From: SVKR01 sp963649145
Lineage (GTDB): Bacteria > Bacillota > Clostridia > Oscillospirales > Oscillospiraceae
Direction: 5' to 3'
DNA length: 15,184 bases
NCBI GenBank assembly: GCA_963649145.1
Contig: CAVJGI010000049.1
Location: 1-15,184, forward strand
Shown here: positions 1 through 7,629 of the stretch, piece after piece
Numbering within the stretch: the stretch's first letter is position 1
Layout: every line of letters begins with the position of its first letter
The notes under the pieces: generated by a model
Seen by the model: the letters and a program-made list of their open reading frames with translations, nothing else
Told to the model about the DNA's origin: nothing
Database searches by the model: none
Position numbers and translations under genes: made by a program

Positions 1-165
1 GAAGGCGTATTGTCCCGCTTTTTTCGGGGGGTTGCACTTCAGATGATAGCATGCCCCCTCCCGCTCTGGAAGGGGCTCGACAAGGTCATCAACGGTTATC
101 TCGATAATTTTACGCTCGCCGACCTCATGCACAACGACCCCGCGGGGTATGATTATATTATATAG
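1..165 (+). CDS. C-terminal end of an unrecognised protein (5' end outside window)
   Basis: Frame 1 is open from the first base to a TAG at 163-165 and gives 54 residues. The segment has a hydrophobic or aromatic start (LSRFFRGVALQMIACPLPLW), then a helical-looking stretch (KGLDKVINGYLDNFTLADLM) and the end DPAGYDYII. I do not recognise a family. Codon use is consistent with real coding (GC-rich third positions such as CTC, GAC and GCC), and the stop is followed directly by structured intergenic repeats, as expected at a gene end. The alternative is chance open frame, which is possible at this length. No signal, motif or neighbour indicates a function. Confidence 0.45.
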   Translation, partial: EGVLSRFFRGVALQMIACPLPLWKGLDKVINGYLDNFTLADLMHNDPAGYDYII

Positions 166-174
166 TAAAACCGG

Positions 175-365
175 GAGACCGCCTTCGGCGGTCTCAGCTT
201 GTCAAAAAAGGGCATCAACGCGGTGGGAAACGCGGCTCTTGAATGAAATCCGCCCTTTGGGGCGGATGAAATCTGCTTTGCAGATGAAATCCGGGCTTTG
301 CCCGGATGAAATCCCCGCTGTGCGGGGAAGTTTTTTGACAGCCTCAGACCGCCTTCGGCGGTCTC
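175..365. repeat. Palindromic hairpin-cluster element with nested mini-hairpins
   Basis: This non-coding stretch consists of nested inverted repeats. Two outer copies of the same palindrome, an AGACCGCC stem with a TTC loop, lie at 175-195 and 346-364. Just inside them, TGTCAAAAAA (200-209) pairs perfectly with TTTTTTGACA (331-340). Between these are four small hairpins in a row: 248-267 (stem ATCCGCCC), 271-285 (ATCTGC), 289-307 (ATCCGGGC) and 312-328 (TCCCCGC). Their loops are 3-4 nt, mostly TTT, and GAA or GA linkers separate them. The stems differ in sequence but all stay perfectly paired. The element probably folds as a multibranched RNA or cruciform; its function is unknown. Confidence 0.75.
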
Positions 366-373
366 TCATTTTT
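346..373 (+). terminator. Probable Rho-independent terminator
   Basis: An 8-bp GC-rich stem (346-353 with 357-364, TTC loop) is followed shortly by a short T run (369-373, within CTCATTTTT). It could end transcription of the gene finishing at 165, though the hairpin at 175-195 sits closer to that gene without a downstream T run. The same palindrome is part of the surrounding repeat element, so the terminator role is secondary evidence. Confidence 0.4.
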
Positions 374-389
374 AAAGGCAATCCGGTGC

Positions 390-594
390 GCACGCCCCTT
401 GGCTCTCCCTCTGGGAGAGCTGTCAGCGAAGCTGACTGAGAGGGCTGCAAGCTGCCGTCTATCGCCAAGCTTCCAATGATATTTCACGGGGGTGTGACCC
501 TACGTGCCAACCATCCGACCGCGGCGGTTGGCGGAAGCAAAACCCTCTCATTTAGCGCTTCGCGCTGCCAGCTCTCCCAGAGGGAGAGCCAAGG
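390..594. repeat. MITE-like dispersed element, copy 1
   Basis: The element has imperfect terminal inverted repeats of about 50 bp or more. The left arm (390-457) contains the hairpin GCTCTCCC-TCT-GGGAGAGC and the hairpin GTCAGC-GAA-GCTGAC, followed by TGAGAGGG. The right arm (about 531-594) is roughly the inverse, with CAGCGC-TTC-GCGCTG and the same GCTCTCCC hairpin. The 68-bp left arm is identical to 10273-10340 in copy 2. The interior (458-530) matches the interior of copy 2 only after reverse complementing. No transposase is encoded, so mobilisation in trans would be needed. Short open frames across it look like chance. Confidence 0.75.
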
Positions 595-682
595 ACACAC
601 GCCGTTTTATCCAAAAAATATTCACTTTCTTCGGAAAAATCATAAATATCATAATTACATTATATGGTTTTCCCCTCCCGTC

Positions 683-691
683 TGCTATAAT
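683..691 (+). promoter_or_regulatory. Extended -10 promoter of the surface-protein/ECF operon
   Basis: TGC followed by a perfect TATAAT (686-691) forms an extended -10. No good -35 hexamer is visible at 16-18 bp upstream, which is acceptable for an extended -10. The surrounding 600-690 region is AT-rich compared with the rest of the window. The predicted start near 698 leaves a leader of about 30 nt before the ATG at 729, too short for a riboswitch. Confidence 0.6.
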
Positions 692-716
692 CGACTCCAC
701 GGACAGATCATGTCTT

Positions 717-722
717 AGGAGG
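717..722 (+). promoter_or_regulatory. Ribosome binding site for the 729 start
   Basis: A perfect AGGAGG sits 6 nt before the ATG at 729. This fixes the start there rather than at later in-frame ATGs such as 1164, and places a clear signal peptide at the N-terminus. Confidence 0.85.
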
Positions 723-728
723 AAACAA

Positions 729-3700
729 ATGAAAAAACGGATCTTGTGTATGCTGCTGGCGCTCGTGCTGGCGGTGTCGCTGCTGCCGGTGGGGGCGCTG
801 GCGGCGGACGGCGGGGAAGGAGAGAGCCCCGCTTCGGCGACTGTCGACCCCGCGATACTCGGCACGCTGAAGCTCAGCGGCTGCCACGACGCGCAGGTGA
901 AGTATCTGAAGCTCTTCGCCTGCGGCAGCGACGGCGAAAAGACCGGCGAAGACCGCCTCGCGGGGCAGACGCCGGCGGACGGCGCTTACGCGCCGCTGAG
1001 CCTCCCCGCCGGGGACTGGTGAGTCGAGGGCTACGACGCAAACGACGATTGCAACGGCGCGCTGCTCCTGACGGTCGAGGCGGGCAAGAGCGCAGAATAT
1101 AAGCTCCAGCGCATCTACCAGATCACGACGAACTCTGGCTGGGTCCTCGACGAGGACTACACGATGTCCGTCACGGTCCGCAGCGCCGCCGGAGACGCGC
1201 GGTCTATCCGGACCGGCACGGCGGTGAACTGGGGCACGGCTTCGCCGAGCTGCCTCTTCGTCGCGGGCGACACCGTGACCGTGCGCGTCACGCCGGACGC
1301 GGAAAAGCGCCCGACTTTCGGCGAGGCGGAGGTCAGCAAGACTCCGACGTCGAACGACTCCATTTCCGCGAGCTGCAAGGAATTCGCGGAGGTGACGTTC
1401 ACCGCGCCGGCGGGCGCGGAGATCGCCGTCGGCACGCTGGCAAGCTACTATATCTACACGGTGCGGGAGCCCTATTCCGCGCCCGTGACGGAAAGCGGCA
1501 CGGTGCGCGTGACCTACCGGCTCGATAAGGGCACGACTTATTTCTACCGCGTCCGCCATCCGGAGGGCGTGACCTACTGGAACTTCAAGAGCTGGAGCGA
1601 CGCGGGGACCGAGAGCGTCAGCGCCGCGGACCTCCATATCGGCGACGGCACTTATACGAAGTCCACCGTTGTGGACAATTTCAGCCTGAACGTCTGTGAC
1701 GTCGGCAATATCTATCTGAACATCAACGCGCAGGGCTGGAAGACGATGAAGGTCGGCGAGACCTTCGAGCTGAACGTTTTCCGCAACTGGCAGGCGATCG
1801 AGAGCTTCATGAACAGCAAGATCGCCATCCCGGACGCGCACTATACGGTGCTGAGCCCGGAGGGCGGCGAGAGCGACGTTGTCAGCATCACGCCGAACGC
1901 CTTCAACTCCTGCGTGGCGGACATGAAGGCAAACCGCGCGGGCACGGCGATCGTGCTCGTGACCTACGACGCGATGACCCATGCGCAGGGGCAGAGCTCC
2001 ACGGCGAGCAAATTCTTCTCCGCGACGTGGCCGGAGCTCACCGGCGTCTTTGTCGTGACCGTCGGCGAGGGCGGGGAGATCGAGACCAATATGGTCATGG
2101 ACCGCCTCGACGCCACCGTTTCGAGCGACGCCCAGCGCGCGCTGGACGCCGAGCATGACATTCTGTTTTATACCGGCAGCGCGGGCGCGAGCTACAGCTT
2201 CACGCCGGAGACCGGCTGCACCGTCACCGTCGCGCACGGCACGGCGGAGAGCGGCACGCTGACCTTCGGCGCGTTCACGGCGGAGGGCGTCAGCACCGAT
2301 GCCGATGGCGTCGTCACGGTTTCCGGACTGACCACGGGCCGCCACATCATCCGCGTGGAAAAGGACGGCAAGGCGGCGTATCAGGTCGTCACGGCGCGCG
2401 GCGTCAGCTATGTCCTCGAGGACGCGGACGGCAAGGCGCTGACTGGCGAGGTCAAGGCGGGCGACATGGTGTATCTCCAGTTTACCGGTCTGCTGAACCC
2501 GCAGGAAAAGCTCGCGGGTGCCTATAACTTCAACTTCGCGCTCCGCTATGCCGGCGAGGACGGGACCTATTTCCGCTCCAACCCCGGCGGCTATTTCGGC
2601 GTCTACGACTTCAGCGGCAACCCCGAGCGCCAGCGCATCGCGGTCACGATCCCGAAATACTGGGCGGAAGGCAGCTACAGTCTCCATGGCGCGCTCCAGA
2701 AGGGCGGCTTTTCCGGTGTTTCCCACCGCTCCATCCGCTACGCCATCGGCAAGGACCCGCAGCTGAACGCCCCCGCCGCGGCGGGCGTCCTCTCGCGGCT
2801 GCCCGACGTGACCCTCGCGCTCGCGCCGACGCAGTTCCTGACCGGCACACTGACCTTCAACGGCGGCGCGGTCGCGCGCAGCGGGCTGACCGTCATCCTC
2901 GCGGACGCCGCCGGCAACGACATCGCCGTCGCCGACGACGGCAGCTTCTCCGCGCTCGCGGAGGAATATTTCTACACCGTCCGCGGCGCGGGCTTCGCCT
3001 ACGCCACCGGCAGCGTCACGCTGACGGAGACCGGCGAGAACAGCTTTGACATCACCCTCACCGCAGCCGCTGACGGCGCGTGGGACGGCGAGACGCAGAA
3101 CGAACCGGCGCTGGTCGACGGCGTTTATCAGATCGCCACGGGCGCCGAGCTCGCATGGTTCACCGCGCGGAGCGCGGACGCGGACGTCTCCGGCGTGCTC
3201 ACCGCGGACATCGCCCTCGCGGACTATCCGTGGCTGAATGTCAGCTCCTCCCGCACCGTCACGCTGCGCGGCGAGGGACACGAGATCGCCGGGCTGAACG
3301 CCCAGAACGGACTTTTCCCCAAGCTCGGCGCAAATTCCGCGATCTCCGGCCTCACGCTCCGCGGAAAGAGCGCCGCGGGCGGCGCCGTGACCGGAAATCT
3401 CGGTTCGGGCGGCAGCATCGAGCACTGCCTCAGCTATGTTGACATTTCCGGCAGCGGCAGCAGCGTCGGCGGCATCGTCGGCAGCCTCGGCAGCAATGCC
3501 GCCGTGCGTGACTCGGCGAGCTTCGGCGCGGTCGCGGGCAAGAGCGGGGTCGGCGGCATCGTCGGCGCGTTCACCGGCTCCGGCTCGACCGTCACGGGCT
3601 GCTACAGCACCGGCGCGGTCAGCGCCTCGGCGGGCAGCGCGGGCGGCGTCTTCGGCGCGAGCGGCTACGGCGTCACCGTCGCGGACTGCTACAGCACCGG

Positions 3701-6032
3701 CAGCGTCAGCGGCAGTACCGCCGGCGGCATCGGCGGTGCGGTCAAGGGCGAGACGAGCTGGCGCGGCGAGCTGATCGCCGCGATCACGGTCCGCGACTGC
3801 TACAGCACCGGCGAACCCGCCTTCGGCAGCACGGACAGCGGCTCCGCGCTGATCTCCGCCTGCTTCGCGGGAGAAGCGGCGCGCGGCGCGGTGCTGGACG
3901 AGACTTATTTCGCCCCCGTCTGCAACAGCGAGTATCTCGCGCTGTGCTGGCAGAAGGACGTCACCTTCCACACCCGGACGAACGGGGCTGTCACCGCCCC
4001 GACCTGCACGGAGCCGGGCTACACCGAATATACCTGCGACCTCTGCAAGACCGCCTACCGCGCGGATCGCACCGCCGCGCTGGGCCACGCCCTCGGCGAA
4101 ACAAAGCGCGTTTACCCGGCGTATGAGGCGGGGGACTGTGTCCGCTGCGGCACGGCGCTGAAGGTCTGGAACGACCCGCGTCTGGAGCACTTCACGCTCC
4201 CGGAGGAAAACGCGGAGAACATCACGATGGCGGACGCGGAGGGGAGCATTCCCTGGACGTATAACGCCGAAAAGTCGCGCTTTGAGAGCGGAAACCGCGG
4301 CAAGGACGACACGGTTTCCGAGACGAGCTTCACCTTCACGCTCTCTTACGGTGGACGTCTCAGCTTCGACTGGGGCGTGTCCTCGGAGGAAGGCTATGAC
4401 GAGGCGAGCATCGCGCTGGACGGCTCGAAGATCGCGGACGCGGTCAGCGGCGAAAAGACCGGCTCCTTTGACACGCTGCTCGCGGCGGGGACTTATACCC
4501 TGACGCTCTCTTTCGCGAAGGACGGCGCTTCGAGCGGCGGCGAGGACCTCGCCTATGTCCGCGCCCTGACGCTGACGGCGTTCGTCGTGGGCGAATATGA
4601 CGGTCTCGTCGCAAAAGCGGTCAGCGAGAAGATCGCCGCCATCGGCAGCCCGGTCACGCTCGAAAGCGAGGACGCCATCCGCGCCGCCCGCGTGAGCTAT
4701 GACCTGCTGAGCACGGCGCAGAAGGCGCTCGTGGAAAATTACGCCGACCTGACCGCCGCCGAGCGTGCGCTCACGGCGCTCGGCGTCGACGCGCGGAGCT
4801 TCGCGGGCTATGACCTGACCGCGCCGCTCGGCGACTTTGAAAAGACCGTCTGGCAGGGGCTCAACGGCGCGATCTGGGCGCTCCTCGCGCTCGACAGCGC
4901 GGGCTATCCCATGCCGGAGCAGCCCGCCGCGGCGGTGCAGGCGACGCGCCAGCGCTACGTGGACCACATTCTGGACCGCGAGCTGCCGGAGGGCGGCTGG
5001 TCGCTGAGCGGCAGCGGCGCGGCAGACCCGGACGTGACCGCCATGGCGCTTCAGGCGCTCGCGAAATACCGCGGCTCTGCCGCCGTGGACGATGCCGTGG
5101 AGCGCGCCCTCGCGCGGCTCTCCGCGCTCCAGAACGCGCGCGGCGGCTGGGAATCGTGGGGCACGGAAAACGCCGAGAGCTGCGCGCAGGTGATCGTCGC
5201 CCTCTGCGAGCTCGGCATTCCGCTCACAGACGCACGCTTTGTCAAAAACGGCTATACCGCGCTCGATGCGCTGGAGCGCTTCCGCGCCGCGGACGGCGGC
5301 TTTCACCATGACGCCGCCGGGAGCGGCAGCAGCCTGATGGCGGCGGAGCAGGCGCTTTACGCCCTCGCCGCGGCGGAGCGCGCAGCGGCGGGGAAGAATA
5401 GCCTTTACCGTATGGACGACGCCCTCGCCCTGCCGGACGGCACGCGCGCCGCCGGGCTCGCGGAAAAGCACCCGGACGTCCGCGCACTGCCCGTCTCCGC
5501 GCCGGGAACGCGCTTTTCGGACACGGCGGACGCCGCGGTCGAAGCCCTCGCCGCGCGCGGCATTTTAAGCGGCAGCGGCGGCGGGCGCTTTGAGCCGGAG
5601 CGGGCGATGACGCGCGCGGAGTTCGCCTCCATGATGGTGCGCGGGCTCGGACTGCGCTGCTCGTGGGAGGACGGCTACGCCGACGTTCCCGCGGGGCTCT
5701 GGTATTCCGGCTATGTCGGCACCGCCTCGCGCTATGGCGTCATCCGCGGCTTTGCCCGCGGCGGGGAGACCGTTTTTGACCCGACCGGGACCATCACGCG
5801 GCAGGAAGCCGCCGTGATGCTCGCGCGCACCGCCGCGCTCTGCGGGCTGGATACGGCGTCGGATACGCCCGTTCCGGCGGGCTATGCGGACTGGGCGCGC
5901 GATGCCGCGGGCTACTGCCTGTCCACCGGGATGCTCTCCGCGGACGCCGCGGCGGAGCCGCTCGCACCGGTCACGCGCGGCGAAATGGCGCGCATGCTCC
6001 ACCGCCTGCTGACGCTGGCGGAGCTGCTCTGA
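729..6032 (+). CDS. Giant SLH-anchored surface protein with GLUG repeats and alpha-toroid domain; one in-frame UGA
   Basis: The frame spans 1,767 codons plus stop, broken only by a UGA at codon 98 (1020-1022). It has a signal peptide (cleavage near ALA/AD, residue 25), then a long extracellular beta-rich region. GLUG-type repeats (GGIVGSLGS, TGCYSTGAVS) lie at about 885-1025, a CxxC module (TCTEPGYTEYTCDLCK) at about 1090-1145, a jelly-roll-like region at 1152-1285 and a FIVAR-like helical stretch at 1290-1352. A toroid domain of the prenyltransferase/squalene-cyclase/cobalamin-binding superfamily lies at about 1356-1565 (EGGWSLSGS, DPDVTAMALQAL, RGGWESWG, DGGFHHD). Three SLH domains at about 1595-1765 imply attachment to the cell wall. 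It is the first gene of an operon with a DUF4430 protein and an ECF transporter, which suggests ligand capture. After the UGA the first in-frame ATG is 1164, with weak ribosome binding and no signal peptide. No cyclase activity is expected; I see no DXDD catalytic motif. Confidence 0.85.
1020..1022 (+). other. In-frame UGA interrupting the surface-protein gene
   Basis: The context is GAC TGG TGA GTC GAG. Coding sequence of the same style continues in the same frame on both sides (upstream LSLPAGDW, downstream VEGYDANDDCNG). A TGG (Trp) to TGA transition is the simplest source; CGA (Arg) to TGA is the alternative. No selenocysteine-type stem-loop is evident just downstream. Confidence 0.8.
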
Positions 6033-6046
6033 AAGGAAAAATCGAC

Positions 6047-6748
6047 ATGTGGTGGAAAAAGAACAAATGGAAGGTCCTCGTGCCGGTGCTGGTGCTGCTG
6101 CTCCTCGCCGCCGCGTTCTGGTACGGCGGCAATGCGCCGGGCAGCCGGGGCCGGTCCCTCAGCCCCGCGGCGGAAACGGCGGAGCCGACCCCGGCACCGA
6201 CGCCTAAACCTACGCCGGAGCCGACGCCGGAACCCACGCCCGCGCCGACGCCGACGCCGAGCCCGACCCCGGAGCCGGTCCAGACCCCGGAGCCGACTCC
6301 CACCCCCGCTCCCACGCCGGAGCCGGAAACGCCGACGTGCACCATCTCGATCTCCTGCGCGACGATTCTGGACCATACGGACTGGCTGGACGCAGACAAG
6401 ACGGAGCTCGTCCCCGCGGACGGCTGCATCCTCGCGGCGGCGGAGGTCCCCTTCACCGAGGGCGAGAGCGTGTTCGACGTGCTCTCGCGCGTTTGCCGCG
6501 AGCGGAAGATCCACATGGAGTTTTCGGTCACACCGATCTATGACTCGGCGTATATTGAGGGCATCGCGAATCTCTATGAGTTCGACTGCGGCGAGCTCTC
6601 CGGCTGGATGTACCGCGTGAACGGCTGGTTCCCGAATTACGGCTGCTCGCGCTATATTTTGCAGGACGGAGACACGGTCGAGTGGCTCTATACCTGCGAT
6701 CTCGGCGAGGACGTCGGCGGCGGCTACGCGGCGGGAGGCGCGGCATGA
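6047..6748 (+). CDS. Membrane-anchored DUF4430 (transcobalamin C-terminal-like) protein
   Basis: The 233-residue protein starts 14 nt after the surface-protein stop, behind GAAAGGAAAAA. Residues 1-8 are basic or aromatic and 9-26 form one hydrophobic segment (signal anchor). Residues 47-97 are a Thr-Pro/Glu-Pro repeat linker able to span the wall. The C-terminal part (about 141-218) matches DUF4430: SVFDVLSR, then YIEGIANLYEFDCG, the hallmark GWMYRVNGWFP, and YILQDGDTVEWLYT. DUF4430 is related to the beta domain that closes over cobalamin in intrinsic factor and transcobalamin. Its stop codon overlaps the ecfT start (ATGA at 6745), indicating translational coupling to the transporter. I infer that it binds ligand at the outer membrane face and passes it to the S component; the ligand is not shown by sequence. 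Seven cysteines (98, 104, 127, 150, 181, 200, 217) could form disulfides. Confidence 0.85.
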   Translation: MWWKKNKWKVLVPVLVLLLLAAAFWYGGNAPGSRGRSLSPAAETAEPTPAPTPKPTPEPTPEPTPAPTPTPSPTPEPVQTPEPTPTPAPTPEPETPTCTISISCATILDHTDWLDADKTELVPADGCILAAAEVPFTEGESVFDVLSRVCRERKIHMEFSVTPIYDSAYIEGIANLYEFDCGELSGWMYRVNGWFPNYGCSRYILQDGDTVEWLYTCDLGEDVGGGYAAGGAA

Positions 6749-7629
6749 CGGCGGCGCGGGACTGCTTCGCCGGGTATCACCCGGCGGTGAATTTTCTCTA
6801 TTTCGCGCTCGTGCTGGGCTTCACGGTCTGCCTGAGCCACCCGGCTTATCTCGCCGTGTCGCTCCTTGCCGCACTCGCATATAGCGCCGCGCTCTCCCCG
6901 CGGCGGGCGCTTCGCTTTGCCCTGCGCTGCGCGCTGCCGCTCATGCTGCTCGCCGCGCTGCTGAACCCGGCGTTCAACCATGCGGGCGTCACGATCCTGA
7001 CTTACCTGCCCTCCGGCAACCCGCTCACGCTGGAGAGCCTGCTCTGCGGGCTGTCGAGCGCGGTGCTGCTCGCGGCGGCGCTCGTCTGGTTTTTCTGCTG
7101 CTCCGCGGTGATGACGAGCGACAAATTCCTCTATCTTTTCGGCAGAGCGGTCCCGGCGCTCGCCCTGCTGCTCTCGATGACGCTGCGCTTTGTCCCGCGG
7201 CTGCGCGCCCAGCTGGGCGCGATCGGGGAGGCGCGGCGCGCGCTCGGCTTCGGCAATGAGCGCGGTCTGCTCCCCCGTGCGCGGGAGGGCGTCGCGCGGC
7301 TTTCCATTCTGGTCACATGGGCGCTCGAAAACGCCGTGGAGACCGGGGACAGCATGCGCAGCCGGGGCTACGGTCTGCCGGGGCGCACGTCTTACAGCGT
7401 TTACCGCTGGTCGCGCCGCGACCGCGCCGCGATGACGTGGCTTTGCTTCTGCGGGCTTTTCCTGCTCGCGGGGGCGCTGCGCTGGCGCTGGTTCCCAAGC
7501 CTGCGCGGACCCGTTTCCGCGCCGATGACGCAGAGCTTTCTCGCCGTGTGGACGGCGCTCTGCTTTACCCCGGTGATCTTGAACAGAAGGGAGGCGCACC
7601 GATGGAAGCGCTCTCGATCCGCCGCCTGA
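6745..7629 (+). CDS. ecfT: ECF transporter transmembrane component EcfT
   Basis: This 294-residue integral membrane protein starts in the ATGA overlap with the previous gene. EcfT is the scaffold that couples ATP hydrolysis by EcfA/EcfA' to toppling of the substrate-binding S component. The N-terminus has the family-typical FAGYHPAVNFLYF, followed by hydrophobic helices at about 14-30, 34-50, 60-75, 100-120 and 136-150. A cytosolic coupling region (about 150-210) contains LRFVPRLRAQLGAI and the characteristic SMRSRGYG (203-210). Two more hydrophobic segments lie at about 230-246 and 264-280. The length is normal for the family. The next gene begins inside this one (7602), giving a 28-bp overlap. 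This is a full-length, intact copy. Confidence 0.92.
   Translation: MTAARDCFAGYHPAVNFLYFALVLGFTVCLSHPAYLAVSLLAALAYSAALSPRRALRFALRCALPLMLLAALLNPAFNHAGVTILTYLPSGNPLTLESLLCGLSSAVLLAAALVWFFCCSAVMTSDKFLYLFGRAVPALALLLSMTLRFVPRLRAQLGAIGEARRALGFGNERGLLPRAREGVARLSILVTWALENAVETGDSMRSRGYGLPGRTSYSVYRWSRRDRAAMTWLCFCGLFLLAGALRWRWFPSLRGPVSAPMTQSFLAVWTALCFTPVILNRREAHRWKRSRSAA

Noticed and set aside
149..718. Small open frames across the repeat region
   Set aside because: They follow the palindromic repeats on both strands, lack ribosome sites and show no protein-like sequence.
603..728. Possible cobalamin riboswitch before the capture/ECF operon
   Set aside because: The region is AT-rich, has no recognisable B12-box, and the extended -10 at 683-691 leaves only about 30 nt of leader.
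1020..1080. Selenocysteine insertion at the first UGA
   Set aside because: No stem-loop with a suitable apical loop is apparent immediately downstream, and the flanking peptide is not a redox motif.
1356..1565. Active squalene/terpene cyclase encoded in the surface gene (positions here are residues of that protein)
   Set aside because: Only toroid repeat motifs are present. No DXDD catalytic motif is seen, and the domain sits in an extracellular SLH protein beside a DUF4430 protein, so a binding role fits better.
708..5471. Very long minus-strand open frame opposite the surface protein
   Set aside because: It is an Arg/Ala-rich shadow produced by GC-rich codons on the + strand, with no ribosome site, signal or domain. 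The + frame has clear domains and a signal peptide.
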